From Roseburia sp. CAG:10041_57 (lineage in GTDB: Bacteria > Bacillota > Clostridia > Lachnospirales > Lachnospiraceae): a stretch of 64,000 bases of DNA. Under the pieces are notes generated by a model, which was given only the letters and a program-made list of their open reading frames with translations, searched no databases and had not been told where the DNA came from. Where the stretch lies: the NCBI GenBank assembly GCA_001916965.1, contig MNTL01000001.1, positions 1-64,000 of the forward strand, read 5' to 3'. Positions 36,358 through 45,505 of the stretch are shown here, piece after piece; positions within the stretch are counted from its first letter, which is position 1; each line of letters opens with the position of its first letter. The position numbers and the translations under genes were made by a program.

Positions 36358-37473
36358 ATGTTTAAGAATTATAGAGTTCGTGATTATGATTTTAAATTGA
36401 TTTTTATGCTGGTAGCGATCACCATTATAGGAATTCTTGCAATAGGAAGTGCAAAAGAGTCTGTACAGAATAAGCAGATACTTGGTTTTATTGTTGGATT
36501 TTTTATTATGATAGTCCTGTCTTTCTTTGACTATTCTTTTTTCCTGCGATTCAGCTGGGTAATCTATATTTTTGATATTTTGTTACTTCTGATGGTCCGC
36601 TTCTTTGGTGCTGATGTAAATAACGCCAGAAGATGGTTGGAAATAGCAGGTATTCAATTTCAACCGTCAGAATTAACAAAAATTATGTTGATTTTATTCT
36701 TTTCACAGTTTATTATGAAACATAGGGAGAAAATAAATTCATTGCGGAACATACTACTGATGATTGTTTTACTGATACCTCCGCTTTTTTTAGTATATAA
36801 GCAGCCTGATATGTCAACGAGTATTGTTATTTTCCTGATATTCTGTACATTATGGTATGTGGGGGGACTCAGTTCCAAGTTGATTATTGGAGTACTGGCA
36901 GTGGTAGTACCGGCTGCTGTGATCTTATTTATCCTTGTATTACAGCCGGATCAGCAGATTATTGAGACTTATCAGCAGACTAGAATCCTTGCGTGGCTGG
37001 AACCTGAAAAATATGCAACAGGTGCTGCATATCAGCAGACGAATGCAATGATGGCGATTGGTTCCGGACAGTTATGGGGCAAGGGACTGAACAATAATAT
37101 GATAAGTTCTGTGAAGAATGGTAATTTCATTTCAGAGCCTCAGACGGATTTTATATATACAATAGTCGGCGAAGAGTTGGGATTTGTAGGAGGCTGTGCA
37201 GTTATTGTGCTTCTGTTTCTGATCACACTGGAGTGCTTGAGCGTGGCGCGTAAGGCAAAGGATCTTGCCGGAACGTGTATATGCTGTGGAATGGCTGCGT
37301 TAGTCGGCTTTCAAAGCTTCGTTAATATAGCAGTAGCAACGGGACTGTTTCCTAATACCGGTGTGCCGCTGCCATTTGTAAGCTACGGGTTGACGTCACT
37401 TGTAAGTCTTTATATTGGAATGGGATTTGTCCTGAATGTGAGACTGCAATGTGTCAGGAAATATAATAATTGA
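36358..37473 (+). CDS. rodA: SEDS peptidoglycan glycosyltransferase RodA
   Basis: Ten-helix SEDS family membrane protein of 371 residues. Family marks: [17 protein letters not shown] near 100, [17 protein letters not shown] near 225, the [14 protein letters not shown] segment near 260 that holds the catalytic Asp, and [16 protein letters not shown] near 330. It polymerises lipid II for elongation with a class B PBP, here presumably the upstream PBP2. Assigned RodA, not FtsW or SpoVE, because of its position after mreBCD-PBP2. A second SEDS domain is fused to a PBP at the right end of the window. Confidence 0.9.
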   Translation: MFKNYRVRDYDFKLIFMLVAITIIGILAIGSAKESVQNKQILGFIVGFFIMIVLSFFDYSFFLRFSWVIYIFDILLLLMVRFFGADVNNARRWLEIAGIQFQPSELTKIMLILFFSQFIMKHREKINSLRNILLMIVLLIPPLFLVYKQPDMSTSIVIFLIFCTLWYVGGLSSKLIIGVLAVVVPAAVILFILVLQPDQQIIETYQQTRILAWLEPEKYATGAAYQQTNAMMAIGSGQLWGKGLNNNMISSVKNGNFISEPQTDFIYTIVGEELGFVGGCAVIVLLFLITLECLSVARKAKDLAGTCICCGMAALVGFQSFVNIAVATGLFPNTGVPLPFVSYGLTSLVSLYIGMGFVLNVRLQCVRKYNN

Positions 37474-37493
37474 CAAAGGAAGGTGCAGATATC

Positions 37494-37889
37494 ATGAATA
37501 TTGCTTTAATTGCTCATGATGGTAAAAAGAAATTAATGCAGAATTTTTGTATTGCATATCGTGGTATTTTAAGTAAGAACGAGTTATATGCAACAGGAAC
37601 TACAGGCAGATTAATAGAGGAAGTAACTAATCTTAACGTTCATAAATATCTTGCTGGGCATCTTGGCGGTGAACAGCAGATTTGCGCGCAGATAGAACAC
37701 AATCAGATCGACCTGGTTATTTTCCTGCGTGATCCTTTGAATCCAAAGTCACATGAGCCAGATGTTAATAATGCAATGAGATTATGCGATATGCATAATA
37801 TTCCATTGGCAACTAACCTTGCATCGGCAGAATTGCTGATCAAGTCACTGGACAGAGGAGATTTAGAGTGGCGTGAGATGTATAAATAA
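37494..37889 (+). CDS. mgsA: Methylglyoxal synthase
   Basis: Converts dihydroxyacetone phosphate to methylglyoxal, a bypass relieving sugar-phosphate stress. 131 residues with [13 protein letters not shown] at the N-terminus, the phosphate-binding [10 protein letters not shown] segment, [11 protein letters not shown], and [19 protein letters not shown] with the catalytic Asp and His. GAAGG precedes ATG 37494, and the frame opens 24 bases earlier without a site. Its end overlaps the carboxypeptidase gene by 17 bases. Placement after rodA appears to be a lineage-specific arrangement. Confidence 0.94.
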   Translation: MNIALIAHDGKKKLMQNFCIAYRGILSKNELYATGTTGRLIEEVTNLNVHKYLAGHLGGEQQICAQIEHNQIDLVIFLRDPLNPKSHEPDVNNAMRLCDMHNIPLATNLASAELLIKSLDRGDLEWREMYK

Positions 37890-38850
37890 GCTGGTAAAGG
37901 TAATTTCCTGTATTATGGTTCCGACTATTGTTTTATCAGGCTGTGGAACCAAGGTATATTCTTTTGAATATGACAGGACGAGAAATAACTCGAATTATTC
38001 TATTGCAGCACAGTCACAGGGACAGGCATTGGATGCTTTTTCCGCAGATTTGTGTGTAACAACAGATGATGTGACGCAGGGGACTACGGTAGATATGTCA
38101 CAGGCTACGGCAGCTGGACTTTTTGACATCGATAGTGGAAACGTTATCTATGCTAAAAATGTCCATGAAAAGCTGAACCCCGCAAGCCTTACGAAAGTCC
38201 TGACTGCGTTGTGTGCGTTAAAATACGGTAATCTGGATGATGTCCTGACTGCCTCTGAGAACGTTTATGTTCATGAGTCCGGAGCGGTAAAGCTGGGACT
38301 TGAGGCAGGAGACACGATGACGCTGGATCAGGCGTTACACGCGCTGATGCTTAAATCTGCCAATGATGTTGCGATTATGATCGCAGAATATCTGGGAGGA
38401 AGCGTAGAAGGATTTGCCGATATGATGAACGAAGTTGCTAATAGTCTAGGGGCGACCAACAGCCACTTCGTTAATCCAAATGGTCTGACTGATCCCAATC
38501 ATTATACGACAGCCTATGATTTATATCTGATTTGTAATGAAGCAGTGAAATATGATAAATTTATTGAAATTGTTCATACTGCAAGCTACAGTTCTGTGTA
38601 TCATGATAAGAATGGCAAGGAGAAAACCATAGATTTATCCACTACAAATGCCTATCTGAAAGGGGAGGCTTTTGCACCGGATAATGTAACTGTAATTGGT
38701 GGTAAGACAGGTACGACAAATGCAGCGGGCAGTTGTCTCATTCTGTATTCCAAGGATCAGAGTGGTAATCCGTATATATCCGTTATTTTACAGTCTCCTG
38801 ACAGAACGACACTGTATCAGGAAATGACAGGTCTTTTGGATGAGATATAG
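37873..38850 (+). CDS. D-alanyl-D-alanine carboxypeptidase, predicted lipoprotein
   Basis: Low-molecular-weight PBP (peptidase S11) that trims the terminal D-Ala of wall pentapeptides. Catalytic motifs: SLTK at 105-108, SAN at 162-164 and KTG at 278-280. The N-terminus is a lipoprotein signal with lipobox LSGC, Cys24. The protein ends at 325 residues soon after the catalytic domain, so the C-terminal PBP5 domain and amphipathic anchor of DacA/DacF are missing; lipid anchoring would replace it. The start overlaps mgsA by 17 bases. No terminator was found downstream. Confidence 0.9.
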   Translation: MRCINKLVKVISCIMVPTIVLSGCGTKVYSFEYDRTRNNSNYSIAAQSQGQALDAFSADLCVTTDDVTQGTTVDMSQATAAGLFDIDSGNVIYAKNVHEKLNPASLTKVLTALCALKYGNLDDVLTASENVYVHESGAVKLGLEAGDTMTLDQALHALMLKSANDVAIMIAEYLGGSVEGFADMMNEVANSLGATNSHFVNPNGLTDPNHYTTAYDLYLICNEAVKYDKFIEIVHTASYSSVYHDKNGKEKTIDLSTTNAYLKGEAFAPDNVTVIGGKTGTTNAAGSCLILYSKDQSGNPYISVILQSPDRTTLYQEMTGLLDEI

Positions 38851-38905
38851 TTTATACAGTTTTGCGAAAATTGCCAAATTATCCGAAAAGTTAGTGATAT
38901 TTCTG

Positions 38906-38934
38906 TTGTTTTTTCTTATATAATTTACTATAAT
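38906..38934 (+). promoter_or_regulatory. Sigma-A-type promoter for the small P-loop gene
   Basis: TTGTTT at 38906-38911 and TATAAT at 38929-38934 with a 17-base spacer, upstream of a strong AGGAGG site at 38980-38985. Confidence 0.65.
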
Positions 38935-38991
38935 GAATATATAACTTGCTACAATAGTAGATGTATATATAGAATATAGGAGGTATTACTT

Positions 38992-39414
38992 ATGGTACAG
39001 CTTATTTTGGGTAAAAAAGGTAAGGGCAAAACAAAAATTATTTTAGACATGGTAAACAAGGAAGTAAATGATGCGAAAGGCAACATTGTTTACCTGGATA
39101 AAAGCATGGGACATATGTATGAACTGAATAACAAGGTACGTCTTATTAATGTGTTGGATTATGAAATTGCCAATGCTGATGAATTTATAGGATTTATCAG
39201 AGGTATTGTTTCACAGGATCATGATCTGGAACAGATTTATTTTGATAGTTTTTTGAAAATAGCTCAGTTAGAAGCATCTGATCGCATAGAAGAAGTTGTT
39301 GCAGAGCTGGATCAGATTAGTGATAAGTATGGATTTAAGATTGTAGCAAGCGTATCACTTGATGAAGCTGAGTTACCGGAAGCTTTAAAATCGAAAGTAA
39401 TAGTTTCTCTTTAA
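38992..39414 (+). CDS. Small P-loop protein of unknown function
   Basis: Unrecognised protein of 140 residues. It starts with a Walker A motif (LGKKGKGKTKIILDM, residues 6-20), followed by hydrophobic strand YLDKS, and a Walker B-like strand LEQIYFDSFLKI near 83. It ends as a compact Rossmann-like domain with no added module. Such short P-loop proteins are sometimes automatically labelled PilT, but the secretion ATPase motifs are absent. Own promoter, AGGAGG site and a strong terminator indicate an independent, probably well expressed gene. It lies between a wall carboxypeptidase and the sepF group. Confidence 0.8.
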   Translation: MVQLILGKKGKGKTKIILDMVNKEVNDAKGNIVYLDKSMGHMYELNNKVRLINVLDYEIANADEFIGFIRGIVSQDHDLEQIYFDSFLKIAQLEASDRIEEVVAELDQISDKYGFKIVASVSLDEAELPEALKSKVIVSL

Positions 39415-39427
39415 TTTGTATATACAT

Positions 39428-39457
39428 AAAGCCCCGGAAGATTCTCCGGGGCTTTTT
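39428..39457 (+). terminator. Strong intrinsic terminator
   Basis: An 11-bp GC-rich stem, AAAGCCCCGGA with TCCGGGGCTTT, has a six-base loop and ends in T residues, directly after the P-loop gene. Confidence 0.9.
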
Positions 39458-39477
39458 ATTTCACAGGAGGCACAGGC

Positions 39478-40881
39478 GTGGCAGACAGAAGGAATCGACA
39501 GATCGTAGAAATTTCACGACATTCCGGCAAAACGATGAATAAAATAGAGTTTTTCATTTTTGGTGCCATGATGGTATATATCGTGGTATTGATCGTGATG
39601 TATATGCAGTCGGAACCTATCAGAGGTTATGAGATACAGATGGGTTCTTTGTCTGTTGCCAAGACCTATACAGGAATTGCCCTGAGACAGGAAGAAGTTA
39701 TAGCGACTCCCTACACAGGGTATATAAATTACTATATCAGAGAAGGAGAGAGAGTATCTACCAGAGATACAGTGTATTCTATAGATGAGAGTGGTAAGCT
39801 GGCAGGTCTGCTTGAAAGTCAGGACCTGGGAGAAAGCGATTATACAGATACAGAATTGAGTGAGTTCCGCTCGGAGATCATACAGTTTGACAGTACGTAC
39901 AGTGATAAGGAATTTCAGAATATATATGATTTTAAATATGATCTGGAAGGTGCTGCTATCAAAATTGTAAATCTTGATATGTATGACAGTATGGCAACTC
40001 TGAATCAGTCAAGCCTGGGAGGCATGGTCAACCTTTGTACTGCCGGACAGTCAGGGTATATTGTATACAGTACAGATGGGTATGAGAATCTACAGCCGGA
40101 AGAAGTTACAGCGGAGGTTTTTGACCAGGCAGCATATGAGAAGACGAGGGTAAATAATAACGATCTTGTGGAAGCTAATACAGCGGTAGGCAAGGTTGTG
40201 ACAGATGAGAACTGGTCATTGGTAATACCAATTGAGGAAGATCGTGCAGCACAGATTGAGGAAGAAGGCTATATTAAGGTTAAATTTATCAAGACACAGG
40301 AAAGCTCATGGGCTTCTGTCAAGATTCTGAACCAGCCGGATGGCACATATGCAGTTCTTGGATTTAATAATTCCTGTATTTCCTTCTGCACGGACAGATT
40401 TGTAGATATTGAACTTGTCATGAATGATGTAAAAGGTCTGAAAATACCCTTATCATCCATTGCAGAAAAAGAATTTTTCATTATTCCAGCTGAATATATG
40501 AGTAAAGGCGGAGCAAATGGAAATTATGGTGTATCCAAAGAGTTCTTTGATGAGAATGGAAATGTAGTATATCAATTTGTAGAAACCACGGTATACAGTT
40601 CTACAGATGATGAATTTTATGTAGATAATACCAATTTGAATGTCGGAGATTATATATACAAGCCGGATTCTACAGATAAAATGGCAGTCAGTAAATCAGG
40701 AACTTTAATAGGCGTGTATAACATGAATAAGGGATATGCTGATTTTAAACAGATTACGATTCTGGCGCAGAATGATGAATATGCAATTGTAAGCTCCAAT
40801 ACACAGTATGGACTGACAGTATACGACAGAATTGTTCTGGATGCTTCCAGTGTGGATAATAATCAGTTCACATATAAGTAA
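39478..40881 (+). CDS. HlyD-like single-pass membrane protein at the sepF locus
   Basis: 467 residues with a GTG start set by AGGAGG seven bases upstream. A basic N-terminal tail (about 20 residues) precedes one membrane helix (IEFFIFGAMMVYIVVLIVMYM), then a large extracytoplasmic part with an adaptor-like half-hairpin (TGIALRQEEVIATPYTGYI and YYIREGERVSTRDTVYSI), similar to the biotinyl-lipoyl fold of HlyD/RND adaptors. No ABC or RND partner genes are near. Instead it precedes the YggS-type PLP protein gene and sepF, so a role at the division site is possible, but this is inference. The stop overlaps the next frame. Confidence 0.75.
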   Translation: MADRRNRQIVEISRHSGKTMNKIEFFIFGAMMVYIVVLIVMYMQSEPIRGYEIQMGSLSVAKTYTGIALRQEEVIATPYTGYINYYIREGERVSTRDTVYSIDESGKLAGLLESQDLGESDYTDTELSEFRSEIIQFDSTYSDKEFQNIYDFKYDLEGAAIKIVNLDMYDSMATLNQSSLGGMVNLCTAGQSGYIVYSTDGYENLQPEEVTAEVFDQAAYEKTRVNNNDLVEANTAVGKVVTDENWSLVIPIEEDRAAQIEEEGYIKVKFIKTQESSWASVKILNQPDGTYAVLGFNNSCISFCTDRFVDIELVMNDVKGLKIPLSSIAEKEFFIIPAEYMSKGGANGNYGVSKEFFDENGNVVYQFVETTVYSSTDDEFYVDNTNLNVGDYIYKPDSTDKMAVSKSGTLIGVYNMNKGYADFKQITILAQNDEYAIVSSNTQYGLTVYDRIVLDASSVDNNQFTYK

Positions 40882-40907
40882 TGAATCAGGAAGGAGTAAG
40901 AAAGAAT

Positions 40908-41606
40908 ATGATTCGTGAGAATATAGAGCATGTAGAAAATACAATAGATGAAGCCTGTAGACAAAGTGGACGCAATCGCAGTGAGGTTACACTGATTGCT
41001 GTCAGCAAGACGAAACCGGTGGAAATGCTCAAAGAAGCCTATGAGACAGGATGTAGAGACTTTGGAGAGAATAAAGTACAGGAGCTGGTAGATAAATACG
41101 AGGTTCTGCCTAAGGATATCAGATGGCATATGATTGGTCATCTACAGAGAAATAAGGTAAAGTATATTGTGGATAAGGTATATCTGATTCACAGCGTGGA
41201 TTCTCTCAGGTTGGCAGAAGAAATCAGTAAAGAAGCAGCAAAGAAAAATGTAGATGTGAATATTCTTGTAGAAGTTAATGTTGCTGGAGAAGAAACGAAG
41301 TTCGGAACAGGATGTGAAGAAGCAAAACAGTTAGTCCGTGATATTGCACAACTTCCCCATGTTCATATACAGGGTTTAATGACAATTGCACCTTATGTAG
41401 AGAATTCGGAGGAAAATCGTATATATTTTCAACAATTAAAGAAATTATCGGTTGACATTAGCAGTGAAAACATTGATAATGTAAGTATGAAAGTATTATC
41501 CATGGGTATGACTGGTGACTATGCTGTGGCAGTATCAGAGGGAGCGACTTATGTAAGAGTAGGGACCGGTATCTTTGGAGAACGGAATTACGCAGTTTCT
41601 GTGTAA
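40908..41606 (+). CDS. YggS/YlmE-family PLP-binding protein
   Basis: PLP homeostasis protein (PLPBP family), fold-type III barrel without catalysis in known members. PLP lysine in LIAVSKTKPVEMLKEAYE, RDFGENKVQEL, WHMIGHLQRNKVKYI and the phosphate-binding end SMGMTGDYAVAVSEGATYVRVG-type segment are present. AAGGAG at 40891-40896 fits ATG 40908; an earlier ATG at 40881 lies before that site. Next to sepF, as ylmE is in Bacillus. Confidence 0.92.
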   Translation: MIRENIEHVENTIDEACRQSGRNRSEVTLIAVSKTKPVEMLKEAYETGCRDFGENKVQELVDKYEVLPKDIRWHMIGHLQRNKVKYIVDKVYLIHSVDSLRLAEEISKEAAKKNVDVNILVEVNVAGEETKFGTGCEEAKQLVRDIAQLPHVHIQGLMTIAPYVENSEENRIYFQQLKKLSVDISSENIDNVSMKVLSMGMTGDYAVAVSEGATYVRVGTGIFGERNYAVSV

Positions 41607-41654
41607 GGGAATCAGGCATATACCATGGTGCTGTAGTAAGAAAGGGAAATGAAT

Positions 41655-42164
41655 ATGGGAGTAGTGGACAAGTTATTAAACGTGATGAAGCTGAGCGATA
41701 TGGAAGATGAATACGACGGTGAAGATTACTACGATGACGATGAACCAGTTGAGAATATAAAGAAAGCACCTGTTATTCACAGGGAAGATACATATGAGGA
41801 TGAGAAGCCTGCTAAGAAAGTATCTCAGAAGGTCACACCGATCCGTTCGGTAAAACGTGCACCTGGACCAGGCATGGAAGTATGTGTAATTAAGCCAACA
41901 AGCGTAGATGATGCAAGAGAAATTACAGAGACACTGCTTAACAACCAGACAGTAGTTCTGAATCTTGAGAATCTTGATGTAGAAATTGCACAGAGAATTA
42001 TTGATTTTGCATCTGGTTCTACTTATGCAATCAGCGGTAATCTGCAGAAGATTTCTAATTACATTTTTATTATTACTCCGGCTTGTGTAGATATATCCGG
42101 CGATTTCCAGGAAATTGTATCCGGTACATTCAATGTACCACCGATATCTCATAACGCAATGTAA
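41655..42164 (+). CDS. sepF: Cell division protein SepF
   Basis: FtsZ-binding membrane anchor of the divisome. About 170 residues: a short amphipathic N-terminal helix (VVDKLLNVMKLSD) for membrane binding, an acidic and disordered linker (DDDEPVENI), and the C-terminal SepF domain with VCVIKPTSVDDAREITETLL, VVLNLENLDVEIAQRIIDF and YAISGNLQKISNYIFIITP. AAAGGG at 41641-41646 is better spaced for ATG 41655 than for ATG 41649. A terminator follows. Confidence 0.95.
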   Translation: MGVVDKLLNVMKLSDMEDEYDGEDYYDDDEPVENIKKAPVIHREDTYEDEKPAKKVSQKVTPIRSVKRAPGPGMEVCVIKPTSVDDAREITETLLNNQTVVLNLENLDVEIAQRIIDFASGSTYAISGNLQKISNYIFIITPACVDISGDFQEIVSGTFNVPPISHNAM

Positions 42165-42177
42165 AGAATGATGACAG

Positions 42178-42208
42178 AAACTTCCTGCTTAACAGTAGGA
42201 AGTTTTTT
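42178..42208 (+). terminator. Intrinsic terminator after sepF
   Basis: AAACTTCCT pairs with AGGAAGTTT around a ten-base loop and continues into a T-run. Confidence 0.8.
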
Positions 42209-42243
42209 CTGTTTCAATCAATAAAAGAATACAGGAGGACTTT

Positions 42244-43353
42244 ATGTCACAGAGATTAACAATTAATCAGAATAACAAACCAATTTATGATATTGTATTT
42301 GAACAGGATTTTGCAGCACTTCCTTCTGAACTGGAACAGTTTCAGATTGCAGATAAGAAGCTATGCATTATTACAGATTCCAAGGTAAATCACTTATACA
42401 GTGAGGAAGTATGTGATGTATTAAAGGATAAATGTAAAGAGGTCGTAGTATTTTCTTTCCCGGATGGAGAAAAGAGCAAGAATCTGGACACGGTAAAGGA
42501 TATTTATGAATTTTTAATACAGCATAAATTTGATAGAAAAGATATGCTTTTTGCATTAGGCGGAGGAGTCGTGGGAGATATTACCGGATTTGCAGCTGCA
42601 ACCTATCTGAGAGGTATCGACTTTGTACAGATCCCTACCACATTACTTGCGCAGGTAGACAGCAGCGTAGGCGGCAAAACAGGCGTTGATTTTGACCAGT
42701 ATAAAAATATGGTAGGCGCATTTTATATGCCCAAATTAGTCTATATGAATTTGTCAGTGCTGAAGACACTGGATGACAGACAGTACTATGCAGGCATGGG
42801 AGAAGTCATGAAGTATGGACTGATCAAGAATGCGTCATTCTATGAATGGATTCTTGACAATATGTATGAGATTCATGAAAGAGACATGGATACATTAGAG
42901 GATATGGTGGTCAAGAGCTGTACGTATAAGAAGCTTGTAGTAGAGAAAGATCCTACGGAGAAGGGAGAAAGAGCAATTCTCAACTTCGGTCATACCATTG
43001 GACATGCGATTGAAAAGGCAAAGAATTTTGAACTTTTACATGGAGAATGTGTGGCACTTGGCTGTGTAGCCGCTGCTTTTATTTCCTGGAAGAGAGAACT
43101 GCTTTCCATGGAAGAGTATTACGAAATCAGAGATATGTTCGTTCCGTTCAATCTGCCTATTACAATAGACGATATTGATCCGAATGAAATTTTACGTCTT
43201 ATTGCTTCCGATAAGAAAGTGGAAGGCGATAAGATCAAGTTCATTCTTTTGAAGAAAGTGGGTAAGGCAATTATAGATACTTCTGTAACAAAGGACGAGA
43301 TTATGTCAGGTATTCAGGAAATCTATTTTAGTGAAGAGGATGAGCATGAATAA
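42244..43353 (+). CDS. aroB: 3-dehydroquinate synthase
   Basis: Second step of the shikimate pathway, making 3-dehydroquinate from DAHP with NAD and a divalent metal. 369 residues with GGGVVGDITGFAAATYLRG (NAD binding, about 108-126), PTTLLAQVDSSVGGKTGVD, GEVMKYGLIKN and metal-site segment NFGHTIGHAIEK. AGGAGG precedes the ATG. Its end overlaps the lspA start region by up to 23 bases. The rest of the shikimate pathway is not in the window. Confidence 0.96.
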   Translation: MSQRLTINQNNKPIYDIVFEQDFAALPSELEQFQIADKKLCIITDSKVNHLYSEEVCDVLKDKCKEVVVFSFPDGEKSKNLDTVKDIYEFLIQHKFDRKDMLFALGGGVVGDITGFAAATYLRGIDFVQIPTTLLAQVDSSVGGKTGVDFDQYKNMVGAFYMPKLVYMNLSVLKTLDDRQYYAGMGEVMKYGLIKNASFYEWILDNMYEIHERDMDTLEDMVVKSCTYKKLVVEKDPTEKGERAILNFGHTIGHAIEKAKNFELLHGECVALGCVAAAFISWKRELLSMEEYYEIRDMFVPFNLPITIDDIDPNEILRLIASDKKVEGDKIKFILLKKVGKAIIDTSVTKDEIMSGIQEIYFSEEDEHE

Positions 43354-43873
43354 GAAGAAGATTATTTTATTAGGCGCTGATATTTTACTCCTTGCAGTAC
43401 TGATTTTTCTGGATCAGTTGACGAAGCATTTTGCAGTGGTATATCTTAAAGACCAGATGCCGATATCTATTATAGACGGTGTATTTGAGTTAAATTATCT
43501 TGAAAATCGTGGAGCGGCATTTGGTATGCTCCAGGATCAGAAACTGTTTTTTATCTTTATTGCTGTAGTAATTCTTGCGGTAATTGTGTATGTACTTATA
43601 AAGACACCAAATCAGCGTAAATATACCAAGCTGCACATTGCGCTGGTATGTATTGCGGGTGGTGCGATCGGTAACATGATAGACAGATTGAAACTGGATT
43701 ATGTGGTTGATTTCCTGTATTTCAGCCTGATTAATTTCCCGATATTTAATGTGGCAGATATATATGTCACATTGTCGGCAATCTATCTTGTGATATTACT
43801 TCTCTTTGTATACAAAGAAAGCGATCTGGAATTTCTGTCTTTCAGAACCAAGAAATTCCGAGATGTAAAGTAG
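43346..43873 (+). CDS. lspA: Lipoprotein signal peptidase II
   Basis: Membrane aspartyl protease that cleaves lipoprotein signal peptides after lipidation. 175 residues with four helices; FLDQLTKHFAV near 22, NYLENRGAAFGML, and the catalytic aspartates in NMIDRLKLDYVVDFL and FNVADIYVTL. Candidates for in-frame starts are GTG 43331, ATG 43340 and ATG 43346; AAGAGG at 43334-43339 favours 43346. The paired gene rluD follows 12 bases later, an arrangement common in Firmicutes. Confidence 0.95.
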   Translation: MNKKKIILLGADILLLAVLIFLDQLTKHFAVVYLKDQMPISIIDGVFELNYLENRGAAFGMLQDQKLFFIFIAVVILAVIVYVLIKTPNQRKYTKLHIALVCIAGGAIGNMIDRLKLDYVVDFLYFSLINFPIFNVADIYVTLSAIYLVILLLFVYKESDLEFLSFRTKKFRDVK

Positions 43874-43885
43874 ACAGGAATCTAT

Positions 43886-44803
43886 ATGAATGAAATTGTA
43901 ATGGAAATTACGCCTGAAATGGAAGGCGAACGCATTGACAAATGCATCAGTAATTATCTGGAGTCTTTATCCAGATCTTATATTCAGAAGATCATCAAAG
44001 ATGGAAAGGCATACGTAAATGATGCAGTTGTCAAGGCAAATTATAAAGTCAAAGTAGACGATAAGGTACAATTTGAAATTCCAGATTGTGAAGAACCGGA
44101 TATTCCACCCCAGGATATACCACTGGATATCTTGTATGAAGATAAGGATATCCTTATTGTCAATAAACCTAAAGATATGGTAGTACATCCGGCTCCGGGA
44201 CATTATGAGGGAACACTGGTCAACGCGATCATGTTTCATTGTAAGGATGAATTATCAGGTATTAATGGAGTACTCAGACCTGGTATTGTTCATCGGATTG
44301 ATAAGGATACGACAGGTTCTATTATTATCTGTAAAAATGATGAGGCACATCGAAAAATTGCCCAGCAGTTAAAGGAACATTCGATTACACGCAAATACAG
44401 AGCCATAGTCTATGGAAGAATCATGGAAGAAGAAGGAACAGTCAATGCACCCATAGGAAGGCATCCTACCGACCGCAAGAAAATGGCAATCAATGAGAAA
44501 AATGGAAAACCTGCAGTAACTCACTATAAAGTGCTGGAGAGGTTTGACAAATATACTTATATTGAATGTCAGCTGGAGACAGGAAGAACACATCAGATTC
44601 GTGTGCATATGACAAGTATTGGACATCCTTTGCTTGGAGATGAAGTCTATGGAAATGCCAAATGTCCCTTTAAACTGGAGGGGCAGACATTACATGCCAT
44701 GACGATAGGATTTATCCACCCGACAACAGGGGAGTATGTAGAGTACGAAGCACCTCTGCCAGAATATTTTGAACATTTGCTCCAGATTCTCAGAACAAAA
44801 TAG
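43886..44803 (+). CDS. rluD: RluA/RluD-family rRNA pseudouridine synthase
   Basis: Pseudouridine synthase of 305 residues with an N-terminal S4 domain (ERIDKCISNYLESLSRSYIQ), then the catalytic core with VNKPKDMVVHPAPGH and GIVHRIDKDTTGSIIICK, where the Asp is catalytic; C-terminal TGRTHQIRVHMTSIGHPLLGD closes the fold. Firmicute members next to lspA are usually called YlyB or RluD; the exact target uridines are not deducible. A terminator follows. Confidence 0.9.
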   Translation: MNEIVMEITPEMEGERIDKCISNYLESLSRSYIQKIIKDGKAYVNDAVVKANYKVKVDDKVQFEIPDCEEPDIPPQDIPLDILYEDKDILIVNKPKDMVVHPAPGHYEGTLVNAIMFHCKDELSGINGVLRPGIVHRIDKDTTGSIIICKNDEAHRKIAQQLKEHSITRKYRAIVYGRIMEEEGTVNAPIGRHPTDRKKMAINEKNGKPAVTHYKVLERFDKYTYIECQLETGRTHQIRVHMTSIGHPLLGDEVYGNAKCPFKLEGQTLHAMTIGFIHPTTGEYVEYEAPLPEYFEHLLQILRTK

Positions 44804-44817
44804 AAGGAATGAAATTG

Positions 44818-44845
44818 ACTCCTGCATTTATGCAGGAGTTTTTTG
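44818..44845 (+). terminator. Intrinsic terminator after rluD
   Basis: A perfect 9-bp stem, ACTCCTGCA with TGCAGGAGT, has a four-base loop and six T residues. Confidence 0.88.
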
Positions 44846-44909
44846 TATGTAAAAATTGTATACAATACCTTGATGTTTTTTAATATATTAAATGATTATA
44901 AAATGTTAA

Positions 44910-44937
44910 TTGAAAAAGTATAAAAATATGATATAAT
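44910..44937 (+). promoter_or_regulatory. Sigma-A-type promoter for the CstA operon
   Basis: TTGAAA at 44910-44915 and TATAAT at 44932-44937 with a 16-base spacer. Confidence 0.65.
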
Positions 44938-44977
44938 AATCGGAACGATGATTATGTAAACAAAAGGTTGAATTTTT

Positions 44978-45505
44978 ATGCAATATACAAGAGATACAGC
45001 GATTGCGAAGCTTTTGGAAAGTTATCGCGCATATTTTAATATTATCATGTTCGAAGAGGAACAGAAGCCACTCACAGCTATCTGTGAGTTTTTTGAACAT
45101 TCTGAGAAGTTCGTGCTTTCCAGAAAAGCTGAATTGTGGTCAGCAGACTGTGAAGAATTTATATATTTATTTGATGTGGAGCATCTGACCAGAGAAATAT
45201 TTGAACAATGTCGTGATTATGCCAGGAAAGATGGTATGGAGAGAGCACATATCGGACCGGGGCATATGTATACATATATCACACCGGTATTTATATGTGA
45301 TGCCTGTGATGAAGAGGCGAGAAAGGCATTAAAGAAATGCCGTATTTACCAAAGTTTTCATTTTTCCCTGCACGGCTGGATGGATTTCCATGCTGCTGTT
45401 CTGGAAGTCAATCATAATAAGATCACCACCAACAGAAATGGAAAATGTGTGGAGAAAGTAATGAAAAATGTATTATTCCAAAAGAAAAGGAGAAGGATTT
45501 TATGA
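44978..45505 (+). CDS. Uncharacterised protein translationally coupled to CstA
   Basis: Soluble-looking protein of 175 residues that I do not recognise. It is acidic and helix-rich in the first 110 residues and has a cysteine pair CDAC near 109-112 with further Cys and His residues (HIGPGHMYTY, SFHFSLHGWMDFHAA), which could bind metal. No membrane segment or signal peptide. It ends with a basic tail, and its TGA overlaps the cstA ATG by four bases, so it is made with CstA. In enterobacteria the partner of CstA/BtsT is the small YbdD/YjiX protein; this one is unrelated by eye. Possible regulator or accessory subunit. Confidence 0.72.
   Translation: MQYTRDTAIAKLLESYRAYFNIIMFEEEQKPLTAICEFFEHSEKFVLSRKAELWSADCEEFIYLFDVEHLTREIFEQCRDYARKDGMERAHIGPGHMYTYITPVFICDACDEEARKALKKCRIYQSFHFSLHGWMDFHAAVLEVNHNKITTNRNGKCVEKVMKNVLFQKKRRRIL

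Noticed and set aside
38992..39414. PilT/twitching motility ATPase label
   Set aside because: The protein has 140 residues and lacks the Asp and His boxes of secretion ATPases.
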